From positions 1-64,000 of the forward strand of contig NZ_SCVC01000032.1 in NCBI RefSeq assembly GCF_004297405.1: DNA of 64,000 bases, given 5' to 3'. Shown here piece by piece: positions 25,453 through 32,409 of this stretch. A model generated the notes under the pieces. That model was not told the origin of the DNA, did not search any database, and saw nothing but the letters and a program-made list of their open reading frames with translations. Within the stretch, counting starts at the first letter, position 1. Every line of letters starts with the position of its first letter. This DNA is from Reyranella sp. (lineage in GTDB: Bacteria; Pseudomonadota; Alphaproteobacteria; Reyranellales; Reyranellaceae). The position numbers and the translations under genes were made by a program.

Positions 25453-26259
25453 CTACTGCGCCGCCGCCAGATAGCGCGCCAGCGAGCCGGCCTTGTCGGC
25501 GGGCAGCTTGCCCGGCGCTTCGTTGAGCTTGATGCCGAGATCGCACGCTTCCTCGTTGGAGAGGCGCTGCAGGGTGCGCAGCTTCTCGAAGTCGGCTGGC
25601 GTCAGCCCGGCTTCGCCGAGCACGACGGCGACATCGGCGTCACCGAGAGCGGGCGGTGAGATGGTTCCTGCCTTGAGGGCCGCGCGGCCGGCGCGATAGG
25701 CCTTCTCCATGGCCGTCAGCATGTCGCGCATCAGCTTCTGCGCCGTAGCGTCGAGTTTTTCACCACGCTGGATGCCGATCAGGACGAGTTCACGGCAGGT
25801 CGCCGGGTCGGTGCTCTTGAGATGGCGCATCAGAGCCAGCCGCGCGGCGAGGACCGCCTGAGCATCGGCCGCATTGGTCGCCTTGAGCGCAGGCACGATC
25901 TGGGTGGCGCGTAATTCGGTCATCAAGGCCAGCGGCCGTGGCGGGCCCTGGGTCGAGGGGCTGCGCAGCTCCTCGCTCAGCGCCGTGCGCAGCCGGGCCT
26001 CGGCGCCCGGCACATCGTCCAGCACCAGTCCGACCAGCGGCAGGGCGCGGGCCTCGCTTACCGCCTGGTCGACCAGCTCGGTATCGCTGCCGGTCAGATA
26101 GTCCAGCCCATAGACGGTCGCACCGCCGGCGATGGCGGCAGCAATGGCCGCGATCGTGGTGCGTCGGAGTTGCTGTGCCGCCGGCCGGGCGCGGCCGAAC
26201 AGATGGACGATGGCTGCCACCGCGACGGTGATGGCGACGACGATGGCGACCTTTTCCAC
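25453..26259 (-). CDS. Hypothetical membrane-anchored helical protein
   Basis: This 268-residue protein starts at GTG, with GGAG seven bases upstream. It has two N-terminal hydrophobic segments (about residues 3-20 and 37-55), then a largely helical, Ala-, Leu- and Asp-rich soluble domain ending SLARYLAAAQ. The TDPATCRELVLIG stretch contains one of only two Cys residues. I do not recognise a family or any catalytic motif. It converges with the molybdopterin subunit gene, 12 bases apart, and is divergent from a pair of small SpoIIAA-like proteins. Confidence 0.55.
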   Translation of the reverse strand: MEKVAIVVAITVAVAAIVHLFGRARPAAQQLRRTTIAAIAAAIAGGATVYGLDYLTGSDTELVDQAVSEARALPLVGLVLDDVPGAEARLRTALSEELRSPSTQGPPRPLALMTELRATQIVPALKATNAADAQAVLAARLALMRHLKSTDPATCRELVLIGIQRGEKLDATAQKLMRDMLTAMEKAYRAGRAALKAGTISPPALGDADVAVVLGEAGLTPADFEKLRTLQRLSNEEACDLGIKLNEAPGKLPADKAGSLARYLAAAQ

Positions 26260-26346
26260 TGACGATCTCCGGGTTGGCGCAACTCAAACAGCGACCGATC
26301 CTTGCGCAGGGCTGCGGTAAAATGTAGGCAGGCGAACATACGTTCC

Positions 26347-26727
26347 ATGCCTATCCACATCGATTTCTTCCACCCCAGCCGCCTGGCTATCATCGTGGTC
26401 CGCGGCGTCGTTACCGGCGAGGATATCACCGAGGGGATTCGCCAGATGTTGACGAGCGGTGCAATGCATTACCGCAAGCTCATCGACATTTCTTCCCCAT
26501 CGTCGCCGATGAGCGAAGAAGATATCGAAAGAACCGCCATTTTCATGCGATCCCAGCCTAACGCGGCGTCTCGCGGCCCGGTTGCCTTCGTAATGAGTCC
26601 CGGGAAGGCTGCCGACAATGCCGTGAAGTTCGCCAAGATGACCGAAGGCGAGCGGCCGGTGAGGGTGTTCCATAGCCTGCATGAAGCGCGGAAGTGGTTG
26701 GAGCAACAACCGGTGGGAACACTTTAA
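26347..26727 (+). CDS. Small STAS/SpoIIAA-like protein, paralogue 1
   Basis: This 126-residue soluble protein is related to the next gene product: both have HYRK-(L/I)-IDI near residue 50, RGP near 80, and a C-terminal RPV-x-VF-x-S-x-HEAR-x-WL. The alternating strand-helix pattern and central DIS/DIT turn resemble SpoIIAA-like/STAS domains, which act in protein-protein signalling; the assignment is tentative. I start at MPIHIDFF to match the paralogue's MPFKLDIF, 15 codons inside the track ORF. Confidence 0.6.
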   Translation: MPIHIDFFHPSRLAIIVVRGVVTGEDITEGIRQMLTSGAMHYRKLIDISSPSSPMSEEDIERTAIFMRSQPNAASRGPVAFVMSPGKAADNAVKFAKMTEGERPVRVFHSLHEARKWLEQQPVGTL

Positions 26728-26824
26728 GGCGATCTAATTGCGGCGTGGCTGCAAGGGTATGTCGTCGCGTGATCTGACAATGTCGAGGTAGCGTAAGCCC
26801 CGTCACTGACTTCAGGCAGGGGGC

Positions 26825-27199
26825 ATGCCGTTCAAGCTCGACATCTTCGCACCTGACCGGATCGTCGTTGGCGTCGCGCGTGGCGATATTTCCGCCACCG
26901 ACCTCGCCGCCTTCGTGAAGGAGATGATCGACGCCGGCGTTCTGCACTACCGCAAGATCATCGATATCACCTCGGCCACCTCGAGCATGGGCCAGGAAGA
27001 GCTGTCGGCGATTGCCGAGCGGCTGCGCTCTGCGCCGGTCCTAAAGCCTCGGGGGCCGCTCGCCATTGTCGCCGATCACAAGCGCGGCGAGCTGGCGCGG
27101 CTCTTCATGTCGATGACCTCCGATAAACGGCCAGTGGAGGTCTTCCGCAGCATCCACGAAGCGCGCAGGTGGCTGCTAGAATCGAAGCTCCCGTTTTAG
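26825..27199 (+). CDS. Small STAS/SpoIIAA-like protein, paralogue 2
   Basis: This 124-residue protein is the tandem paralogue of the preceding gene, separated by a 97-base gap in which I see no other feature. It has the same layout: LDIFAPDRIVVGVARGDIS at the N-terminus, LHYRKIIDITSA in the middle, and PVEVFRSIHEARRWLLE at the end. GGCAGGGGGC lies before the ATG. It may bind a regulatory partner in the manner of anti-anti-sigma factors, but the phosphorylatable Ser is not certain (IDITSATSS is a candidate region). Confidence 0.6.
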   Translation: MPFKLDIFAPDRIVVGVARGDISATDLAAFVKEMIDAGVLHYRKIIDITSATSSMGQEELSAIAERLRSAPVLKPRGPLAIVADHKRGELARLFMSMTSDKRPVEVFRSIHEARRWLLESKLPF

Positions 27200-27209
27200 C
27201 GAAGAAGCG

Positions 27210-27575
27210 TCAGTCGAAGCAGCGACCGCTGCGGATGGTGCAGGAATCGGCGAGCACACGGGCGTTGCACTCGTTCCAGGCCGATTGCTCCGCGGCATCC
27301 TTGGTCGGGCCGGCACCGTAGCCCGAGGCCTCGCCGTTGCCGCTGTGGGCGTAGGAAACGCAGCGAGCAGGTGCGGCGAGACGGATGATGCAGGTCGGGC
27401 CGCCGCCGCATTCGGCACGGGCCGAGATCTCGGCAGCCTCGCGCGTCGCCATGCCAACGGCGACGCCGAAGTTTCGCTGACCATCGGCGGCCACCGCGCC
27501 CCACACCTCTTGGGCCTCGGCGGCCGTGCTCATCGCGAGCAAGGCTGCCATTAGGATCGCTCCCTTCTGCATCAT
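27210..27575 (-). CDS. DUF4189 domain secreted protein
   Basis: This 121-residue protein has a signal peptide ending STAAEAQ and a mature DUF4189 domain: VWGAVAADGQRNFGVAVG, then TREAAEISARAECGG and a repeat-like TKDAAEQSAWNECNARV. Six Cys residues in the mature part (including GGPTCIIRL, ARCVSYA, DSCTIRSGRCFD) suggest disulfides. The start overlaps the hydrolase stop by four bases (ATGA), so it is translationally coupled to it. DUF4189 has no firm function; it is secreted or periplasmic in known cases. Confidence 0.75.
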   Translation of the reverse strand: MMQKGAILMAALLAMSTAAEAQEVWGAVAADGQRNFGVAVGMATREAAEISARAECGGGPTCIIRLAAPARCVSYAHSGNGEASGYGAGPTKDAAEQSAWNECNARVLADSCTIRSGRCFD

Positions 27576-28318
27576 GGCGTGTTCTTCTCCAGGAAGGCAC
27601 GCACGCGCTTGATCGACTCGTCCAGATAGGTCGGGCCGCGCCAGTCCTTCTGGACCTCGATGTTGGGCGCGAGGGCGGCGATCTCGTCGCTCGTCTTGGC
27701 CGGGTGCGGCTTGTCGGTACCGGGCTGCAGGAGGAGCGGTGTCTTGCAGTTCTTCACGAAGTCGCGCGTAACGGAGAAGACGAAGTCGCCGCCGAACATG
27801 TTGTGGCCGAACGCGTCGATGGTGGCCTGCGAAATGTTCGGATCGCGCCCCCGCACCGTCTCGCCATAGCCCTTGACGGCGGCATCCCAGGTGTCGCGGT
27901 TCTCGTGCAGGCCGATCGGGTTCTGCAGCACCGCCGCCGCCACGCGATCGGGCGCCTGCTCGATCGCCTCGAAGCAGTAGCTGCCGCCGATGCAGCCGCC
28001 CATGACATGGAACTTCCCGAAGCCGAGATGATCCATCAACGCGATGTGGTCGGCCGCGAAGGTGTGCCAGCCATGGTCGGGCTTCACGTCGGCCACCGAC
28101 TTGCCGGCGTTGCGCTGGTCCATGCCGATCACGGTGAATCGGTCGGAGAGCGCCTGCATCGGGTTCATCCAGGCGGCCGGCTGGCCGGGATTGGCCGGGC
28201 TCTCCTTCCATAGACCGAGCTGCGACTTCAATCCGCCGGGAGCATAAAGCAGCAGCGGGAAGCCCGTGCCGTGGACCTCGTAATAGATCTCGGCATCGGG
28301 CCTCTTCAGTGTCGGCAT
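27572..28318 (-). CDS. Alpha/beta hydrolase with cysteine nucleophile elbow
   Basis: This 248-residue protein has an alpha/beta-hydrolase fold: LLLYAPGGLKSQ oxyanion region near residue 25, VIGMDQRNAGKS, then the elbow MGGCIGGSY (about 113-121). The usual Ser is Cys there, as in dienelactone hydrolases. The acid is plausibly D in LLLQPGTDKPHP. No His is present in the C-terminal 40 residues where the catalytic His usually sits; the PHP His is the only late one. Substrate unknown. The gene is coupled to the DUF4189 gene and follows a Bug binding protein gene by 19 bases. Confidence 0.78.
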   Translation of the reverse strand: MPTLKRPDAEIYYEVHGTGFPLLLYAPGGLKSQLGLWKESPANPGQPAAWMNPMQALSDRFTVIGMDQRNAGKSVADVKPDHGWHTFAADHIALMDHLGFGKFHVMGGCIGGSYCFEAIEQAPDRVAAAVLQNPIGLHENRDTWDAAVKGYGETVRGRDPNISQATIDAFGHNMFGGDFVFSVTRDFVKNCKTPLLLQPGTDKPHPAKTSDEIAALAPNIEVQKDWRGPTYLDESIKRVRAFLEKNTP

Positions 28319-28337
28319 CGATCTCTCCCTTTGGGCG

Positions 28338-29330
28338 TCAACCCTGTGGCTTATAGCCGATCGAGTCGACAGTCTTCTTCCAGTCGCCGAGGTCTTTCAC
28401 CAGGCGCGCGGTGAATTCTGCAGGAGTTGCCGGCTCGACGTCGAGGCCCAGTTCGACCAGCTTCTTCTGCACTTCGGGCAGGGCAAGCACGGCGTTCAGC
28501 TCTTTGTTCCAGGCGTCGAGCAGGGGCGCGGACGTCTTGACCGGGGCGAAGAAGACGTACCAGCCCAGCGAGGCGAGCTGCGGATAGCCGAGCTGGCTGA
28601 TGGTCGGAATCTCCGGCGCCGAGGTGGTGGGCTTTACGCCCGAGGTGAAGATCACCTTCACCTTGCCGGCGCGGTGATGCTCCAGGAAGTCGGTGATGCC
28701 GCCGCAGCCGGCCGCGATATGGCCGCCCTGCAGGTCAGCCACCAGAGGTGCCGCGCCGCGATAGGGCACCGGCTCGAGCGGGACGCCGATTTCCTTGCCC
28801 GCCATGACGCCGAAGAAGTGGGTCGAGGAGCCCAGCGCCGTCGTGCCGAAGCTCTGCCGGTCCGGGTTCTTCTTCAGCCACGCGATATAGTCCTTGAGGC
28901 TGTTCACGCCGATGGTCGGCGAGACACAGAACGCCGTCTGGACCGTACCGGCCTGCGCGACCGGCGCGAGATCGGTCACGGGATCCCAGGTCACGCCCGG
29001 CATGGTGATCTTCTGGATGATCGTGGCGCTCGGCACGTAGGCGATGGTCGTGCCATCGGGCGGAGAGTTCTTCAGGGTTTCGATTGCGATGGTGCCCGAG
29101 GCTCCCGCCTTGTTGTCGACCAGGACATTACGGCCGGTGCGCTGCTTCAGCGGCTCGGCCAGGAAGCGCGCCATCACGTCGGTGCCACCGCCGGCCGGAA
29201 AGCCAACCAGGATCTTGAGCGGCTTGTCGGGCAGGCCCGTTTGCTGTGCGCGCACGGAGGCGAGGGGTGCTGCAGCAGCGGCGCCAGCCATGAGCAGCGA
29301 GGTACGGCGGGTGATCAGTTTCTTGGTCAT
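28338..29330 (-). CDS. Bug/TctC-family periplasmic solute-binding protein
   Basis: This 330-residue protein has a signal peptide (ITRRTSLLMAGAAAAAPLASV) followed by the Bug motif KPLKILVGFPAGGGTDVMAR and DNKAGASGTIA. Family members bind carboxylates or other small acids for TctAB permeases. No tctA or tctB gene is in the window, which is usual for expanded Bug families. It lies between a phosphotransferase gene (12 bases upstream) and the hydrolase gene (19 bases downstream), on the same strand and probably the same transcript. Confidence 0.88.
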   Translation of the reverse strand: MTKKLITRRTSLLMAGAAAAAPLASVRAQQTGLPDKPLKILVGFPAGGGTDVMARFLAEPLKQRTGRNVLVDNKAGASGTIAIETLKNSPPDGTTIAYVPSATIIQKITMPGVTWDPVTDLAPVAQAGTVQTAFCVSPTIGVNSLKDYIAWLKKNPDRQSFGTTALGSSTHFFGVMAGKEIGVPLEPVPYRGAAPLVADLQGGHIAAGCGGITDFLEHHRAGKVKVIFTSGVKPTTSAPEIPTISQLGYPQLASLGWYVFFAPVKTSAPLLDAWNKELNAVLALPEVQKKLVELGLDVEPATPAEFTARLVKDLGDWKKTVDSIGYKPQG

Positions 29331-29342
29331 CTGCGTTTACTC

Positions 29343-30398
29343 CTAGGACACGAGGCTCCAGGCGAGTTCGGCGCGCTCGCGCGCCGCCTTGCCCATCTTG
29401 ATTGATTCGGGATTTGCGGCGTTGCCGCCGAGCCCACGGCGGTAGACGCCCTGGGCAATCGCGGCGAGCCGGAACAGCGAGAAAGCGAGGTAGTAGTTCC
29501 AGTGCGGAATCGACGTACGGCCCGTGCGCCGGCAATAGGCCGCGACGTACTCTTTCTCTGTCGGCAGGCCGAGCTTGGCGAAGTCCACCGTGGCGTAGCC
29601 GTGTGGCGGCTCCTTCAGGTGATAGCCGAGGCAGTTGTAGGCGATGTCGCAAAGCGGATGGCCCAAGGTCGACAGTTCCCAATCGAGCACGGCGACGATG
29701 CGCGGCTCGGTGGGATGGACGATGAGATTGCCCAGACGGTAGTCGCCATGGGCGATGCTCGTGGGATCGCCGTCGTCGGGAATATTCTCGGGCAGCCAGG
29801 CCGAGAGCTTGTCCATCGCCGGGATGTCCTCGGTCTTGAGTTCGGCGTACTGCTTGCTCCAGCGCGAGACCTGGCGGGCGATGTACTGCCCGCTGCGGCC
29901 ATAGTCGCCGAGGCCGACCTTCACCGGATCGACCTTGTGGAGGCGGGCGAGTACGTCGTTCATCGAGTCGAAGATGGCGGCGCGTTCGGCCGGCGTCTGG
30001 GCGGGCATCGATGGATCGACGAGGATCCGGCCTTCGACGGCATCCATGACGTAGAACATCTGGCCGATGACCGAATCGTCGTCGCAGAGCAGGCGCGCGC
30101 GTGCGACCGGAACATCGGTGTCGGCAAGGGCCGAGATCACGCGATATTCGCGATCGACCTGATGTGCCGAGGCCACGAGCTTGCCCGGCGGCTTCTTGCG
30201 CAGCACGAAGTCCTGGCGCTGGCCGGTCGACATCTCGGCCGAGACGAAGAAGGTCGGGTTGGAATGGCCCGAGTCGAACTGTCGAACTTCCAGGCCGCCG
30301 CGATAGCCCTCAAGACGAGCGGTAAAGTACCGTTCGAGAGAAGAAACATCGAAGCGGTGGCGCTCCATGACGGGAACAGTGTTGGCGTAAGTCGACAT
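29343..30398 (-). CDS. Phosphotransferase family protein (APH fold)
   Basis: This 351-residue kinase-like protein has the aminoglycoside phosphotransferase fold. Visible elements are FVLRKKPPGKL (ATP Lys), the catalytic loop HGDYRLGNLIV (about 218-228) and the metal loop VLDWELSTLGHPLCDIAYN. This subgroup is often encoded near acyl-CoA dehydrogenases and resembles the N-terminal part of human ACAD10/11, so it may phosphorylate a hydroxy-acid or hydroxyacyl-CoA. An internal Met at residue 11 (MERHRFDV) is an alternative start. A drug-resistance role is unlikely. Confidence 0.85.
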   Translation of the reverse strand: MSTYANTVPVMERHRFDVSSLERYFTARLEGYRGGLEVRQFDSGHSNPTFFVSAEMSTGQRQDFVLRKKPPGKLVASAHQVDREYRVISALADTDVPVARARLLCDDDSVIGQMFYVMDAVEGRILVDPSMPAQTPAERAAIFDSMNDVLARLHKVDPVKVGLGDYGRSGQYIARQVSRWSKQYAELKTEDIPAMDKLSAWLPENIPDDGDPTSIAHGDYRLGNLIVHPTEPRIVAVLDWELSTLGHPLCDIAYNCLGYHLKEPPHGYATVDFAKLGLPTEKEYVAAYCRRTGRTSIPHWNYYLAFSLFRLAAIAQGVYRRGLGGNAANPESIKMGKAARERAELAWSLVS

Positions 30399-30511
30399 GC
30401 GCCGAACCTAGAGGCGACGGCGAGGGTTCGGCAAACACCTGGTCCCGCAGGGAGGAACGCATTTCCGGAATGGAGAGATTCTGACTGGAAGCCATGTCGA
30501 TCAGCGAAGTT

Positions 30512-30766
30512 TCAACGGCGCATCTTGATGAAACCCGCGACTCCTACGATGCCCCACACGCCGCCGACGATCGCCGAAGCACTCGCGGCGTCGAGTTGAC
30601 GTTCGAGCACAACGAAGGCCGCGAAGGTGAGGCAGACCGCGCTCACGGCCAGTGCGGCGCCGGCTCCGAGGGCGAGCAATACGCGGTTGACCGCCTTGTC
30701 CGTGGCGGCGCGCAACGAGCGGGCCGCAGAGACGGTCGCTGCGGCCCGCATGAGCGCACTGATCAT
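30512..30766 (-). CDS. Small two-helix membrane protein (holin-X-like)
   Basis: This 84-residue protein has two hydrophobic helices (about 28-50 and 62-79) joined by a short loop, with a basic amphipathic N-terminus and the C-terminus FIKMRR. It resembles the small phage-holin-like/DUF1469 membrane proteins that accompany DUF883 proteins in stress loci. It follows the DUF883 gene by 43 bases on the same strand and probably shares its EcfG-like promoter. Confidence 0.6.
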   Translation of the reverse strand: MISALMRAAATVSAARSLRAATDKAVNRVLLALGAGAALAVSAVCLTFAAFVVLERQLDAASASAIVGGVWGIVGVAGFIKMRR

Positions 30767-30809
30767 GGAAGGTTGCCCGGAGGGTTGCTTGGTGGGTCCG
30801 GAGTCCTTC

Positions 30810-31139
30810 CTAGGAGCGACGACAAAGATAGCCTGCTAGGAAGCCGATCCCGATGATCGCCGCCACGGTGGTGAGCGGCCGGGTCTCGGTCTGCTCGATC
30901 AAGGTATCGGTCGCCTTGTTCTTGAGGTTGATCGTGTCCTGGGCGACGGCCTTGGCCGTGTCACCATACTTGGCGATCAGGGCGCGCGCCGACTTGAGCG
31001 TTTCCTCGATTGCTTCCTCGCCGCGGGCCGCGATCGATTGGCCGGTACCGCTCATCGATTCCGTCAGCTCTTCGAGCTGGGACTTCAGAAGCGCGATCTC
31101 CTTGGCGAGGTCCTTGCCGTTGTGATGGGCTGTACGCAT
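30810..31139 (-). CDS. DUF883 (ElaB/YqjD-like) membrane-anchored protein
   Basis: This 109-residue protein has a long amphipathic, coiled-coil-prone N-terminal part (about residues 8-85) and one C-terminal membrane helix, TTVAAIIGIGFLAGYLCRRS. This is the DUF883 layout of YqjD and ElaB, which tether ribosomes or other partners to the inner membrane in stationary phase. The G-I-G-F-L-A-G-Y-L-x-R-R ending is the family hallmark. A near-consensus EcfG promoter lies 45-69 bases before the ATG. Confidence 0.85.
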   Translation of the reverse strand: MRTAHHNGKDLAKEIALLKSQLEELTESMSGTGQSIAARGEEAIEETLKSARALIAKYGDTAKAVAQDTINLKNKATDTLIEQTETRPLTTVAAIIGIGFLAGYLCRRS

Positions 31140-31183
31140 GTCAGGTCCTCCGAGGCTGCTGGTTGGGCATATCTCAGTGACAA

Positions 31184-31208
31184 AACGCTGGTCAGGGGAG
31201 GAGGTTGC
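31184..31208 (-). promoter_or_regulatory. Probable EcfG-type promoter for the DUF883 gene
   Basis: On the minus strand GCAAC-N16-CGTT precedes the DUF883 gene. It carries the same one-base change in the -35 element as the BON gene promoter. The spacing to the ATG (about 38 bases from the predicted start point) is normal. DUF883 genes are stress-induced in other bacteria, which supports the call. Confidence 0.5.
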
Positions 31209-31227
31209 AACCGCAGAGCGGGCCCGG

Positions 31228-31980
31228 TCAGCCGTCCCAGACGTTCGCGGGCATCGGCAGGCGTGCGAAATCGGCGTCGATCAGCGGGCGTTGAAAGGAC
31301 GCGCCTTCGCGTTCCAGCAGCATCATCCATTGCCGCACGTGCTGGCCGGAGTGCCAGGTGGTGCGCTCGAGCAATTCATGCAGGCTTTGCGCGCCATAGT
31401 AGGTGGCGAGCGATCGGGCCGGGTCGGTATCACCATCTGACCGCCAGGCGCGGAAGCGATCCCGTATGGCTGTACCGTATTCCACGAGAGCATCGCTGGC
31501 GGCATCGGGCGCCGGCTCTTCGCGGAACATCGCCTGCTCCAGGGTGAGGCCGCGCTCGGCATCGAGGAAGGCATCGACGACCTTGAAGAGGTGATAGGCG
31601 AGCGCGCGATAGCTGCGTGGCCGACCAGGCACATGGACGTGCAGGCGCTTCGCCGGCATCAGCGGCAGCAAGGCGATCGCCGCGCTCATGAACTTGTCGA
31701 GGCGCTGGGAGAGTTCGTCGGCCGAGAGGGCGGGGCCTGCCTTTTCGGTAAGCCCGAGGAACGCCACGATCTGCGGCAGGCTCTGGCCGAACACGAACTC
31801 CTTGCCGCGCGACAGCACCGGCACGGAACGCACGCCGAGCGCCTGCAGCTCGGCCAGGCCGGCCGGATCTTCGAGCACATTTATCGAAACGAAGTCGATC
31901 CCACGGACCGATAGAAACTCTTTGAGTCTCAGGCAGCTCGTTCAACCGGGCTGCCAGAAGACCTTCAATGGTTCCGTCAT
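31228..31980 (-). CDS. Glutaredoxin-DinB fusion, candidate selenoprotein (in-frame TGA)
   Basis: Read with TGA as an amino acid this is a 250-residue protein; the ORF track shows only the part after the TGA, from a GTG. The N-terminus is MTEPLKVFWQPG-TGA-TSCLRLKEFLSV. This is a glutaredoxin active site in which the first Cys of C-x-x-C is replaced by TGA (position 13), giving U-T-S-C. The thioredoxin-fold domain continues to about residue 80 (VRSVPVLSRG holds the cis-Pro). A DinB-like helical domain follows (about 90-240), with likely metal His in LAYHLF and ERTTWHSGQHVRQW. The ATG lies 15 bases after the upstream VOC stop. Sec decoding, a nonsense mutation or a base-call error remain possible; the intact flanking frame favours decoding. 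Confidence 0.6.
31895..31930 (-). promoter_or_regulatory. Candidate SECIS region: two hairpins after the in-frame TGA
   Basis: Two stem-loops lie inside the coding sequence just after the TGA, on the coding strand. The nearer is GAGACTC-AAA-GAGTTTC, seven pairs including one G-U, beginning 12 bases after the TGA. The second is TCGGTC-CGTGG-GATCGA, six pairs including one G-U, with a loop starting 37 bases after the TGA and a G at the second loop position. The second meets the published loose bacterial model (loop 16-37 bases away, G in the first two loop positions). Random hairpins are common, so this is supporting evidence only. Confidence 0.35.
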
Positions 31981-31995
31981 GGCTTGTCCTGCTGG

Positions 31996-32379
31996 TCAGG
32001 GTTTCTTGTGGCAGACAACACAGATCTTGTTGCCGTCGAGGTCACGCACATAGGCACCGTAGTAGTCGGGATGATAGTGCGACCGGAGGCCGGGAGCACC
32101 TTCATCCTTCGCGCCGGCACTCATGGCTGCCTTGTAGGCGGCATCCACGGAGCCCCGATTGTCGGCTTCGAGGCCGATGGTGACGCCATTGCCGACCGAG
32201 GCCGCCTTCTGGTCGAGCGGGCTCAGCACCCAGAGCTGCGGCCGGCCGCCGGGACGGCCATATCCAGCGGCTGTCGGAAAGTCGAGATGACGTACCAGGC
32301 CGAGCGGCTTCAGCAGCTCGTCATAGAACGGCTTTGCCTTGGCGAGATCGTTGCTGCCGATCGTGACATGGCTGAACAT
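31996..32379 (-). CDS. VOC family (glyoxalase-fold) protein
   Basis: This 127-residue protein is a single vicinal-oxygen-chelate domain pair: MFSHVTIGSNDLAKAKPFYDE with the first metal His, and HYHPDYYGAYVRDLDGNKI with the final His and the Y-x-x-D-x-x-G-N pattern. AAGGAGAAA precedes the ATG. Members detoxify aldehydes, cleave rings or bind drugs; the substrate is unknown. The glutaredoxin-DinB gene starts 15 bases after its stop, so both are probably made together, perhaps for thiol or electrophile metabolism. Confidence 0.85.
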   Translation of the reverse strand: MFSHVTIGSNDLAKAKPFYDELLKPLGLVRHLDFPTAAGYGRPGGRPQLWVLSPLDQKAASVGNGVTIGLEADNRGSVDAAYKAAMSAGAKDEGAPGLRSHYHPDYYGAYVRDLDGNKICVVCHKKP

Positions 32380-32409
32380 CGACGTTTCTCCTTCCCTCGA
32401 TTCATATGA

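Noticed and set aside
31228-31878. Short version of the glutaredoxin-DinB protein starting at GTG (track ORF)
   Set aside because: It lacks the first strand and active site of the thioredoxin fold, has no ribosome site and leaves an unexplained 117-base gap after the VOC gene in which family sequence continues in frame.
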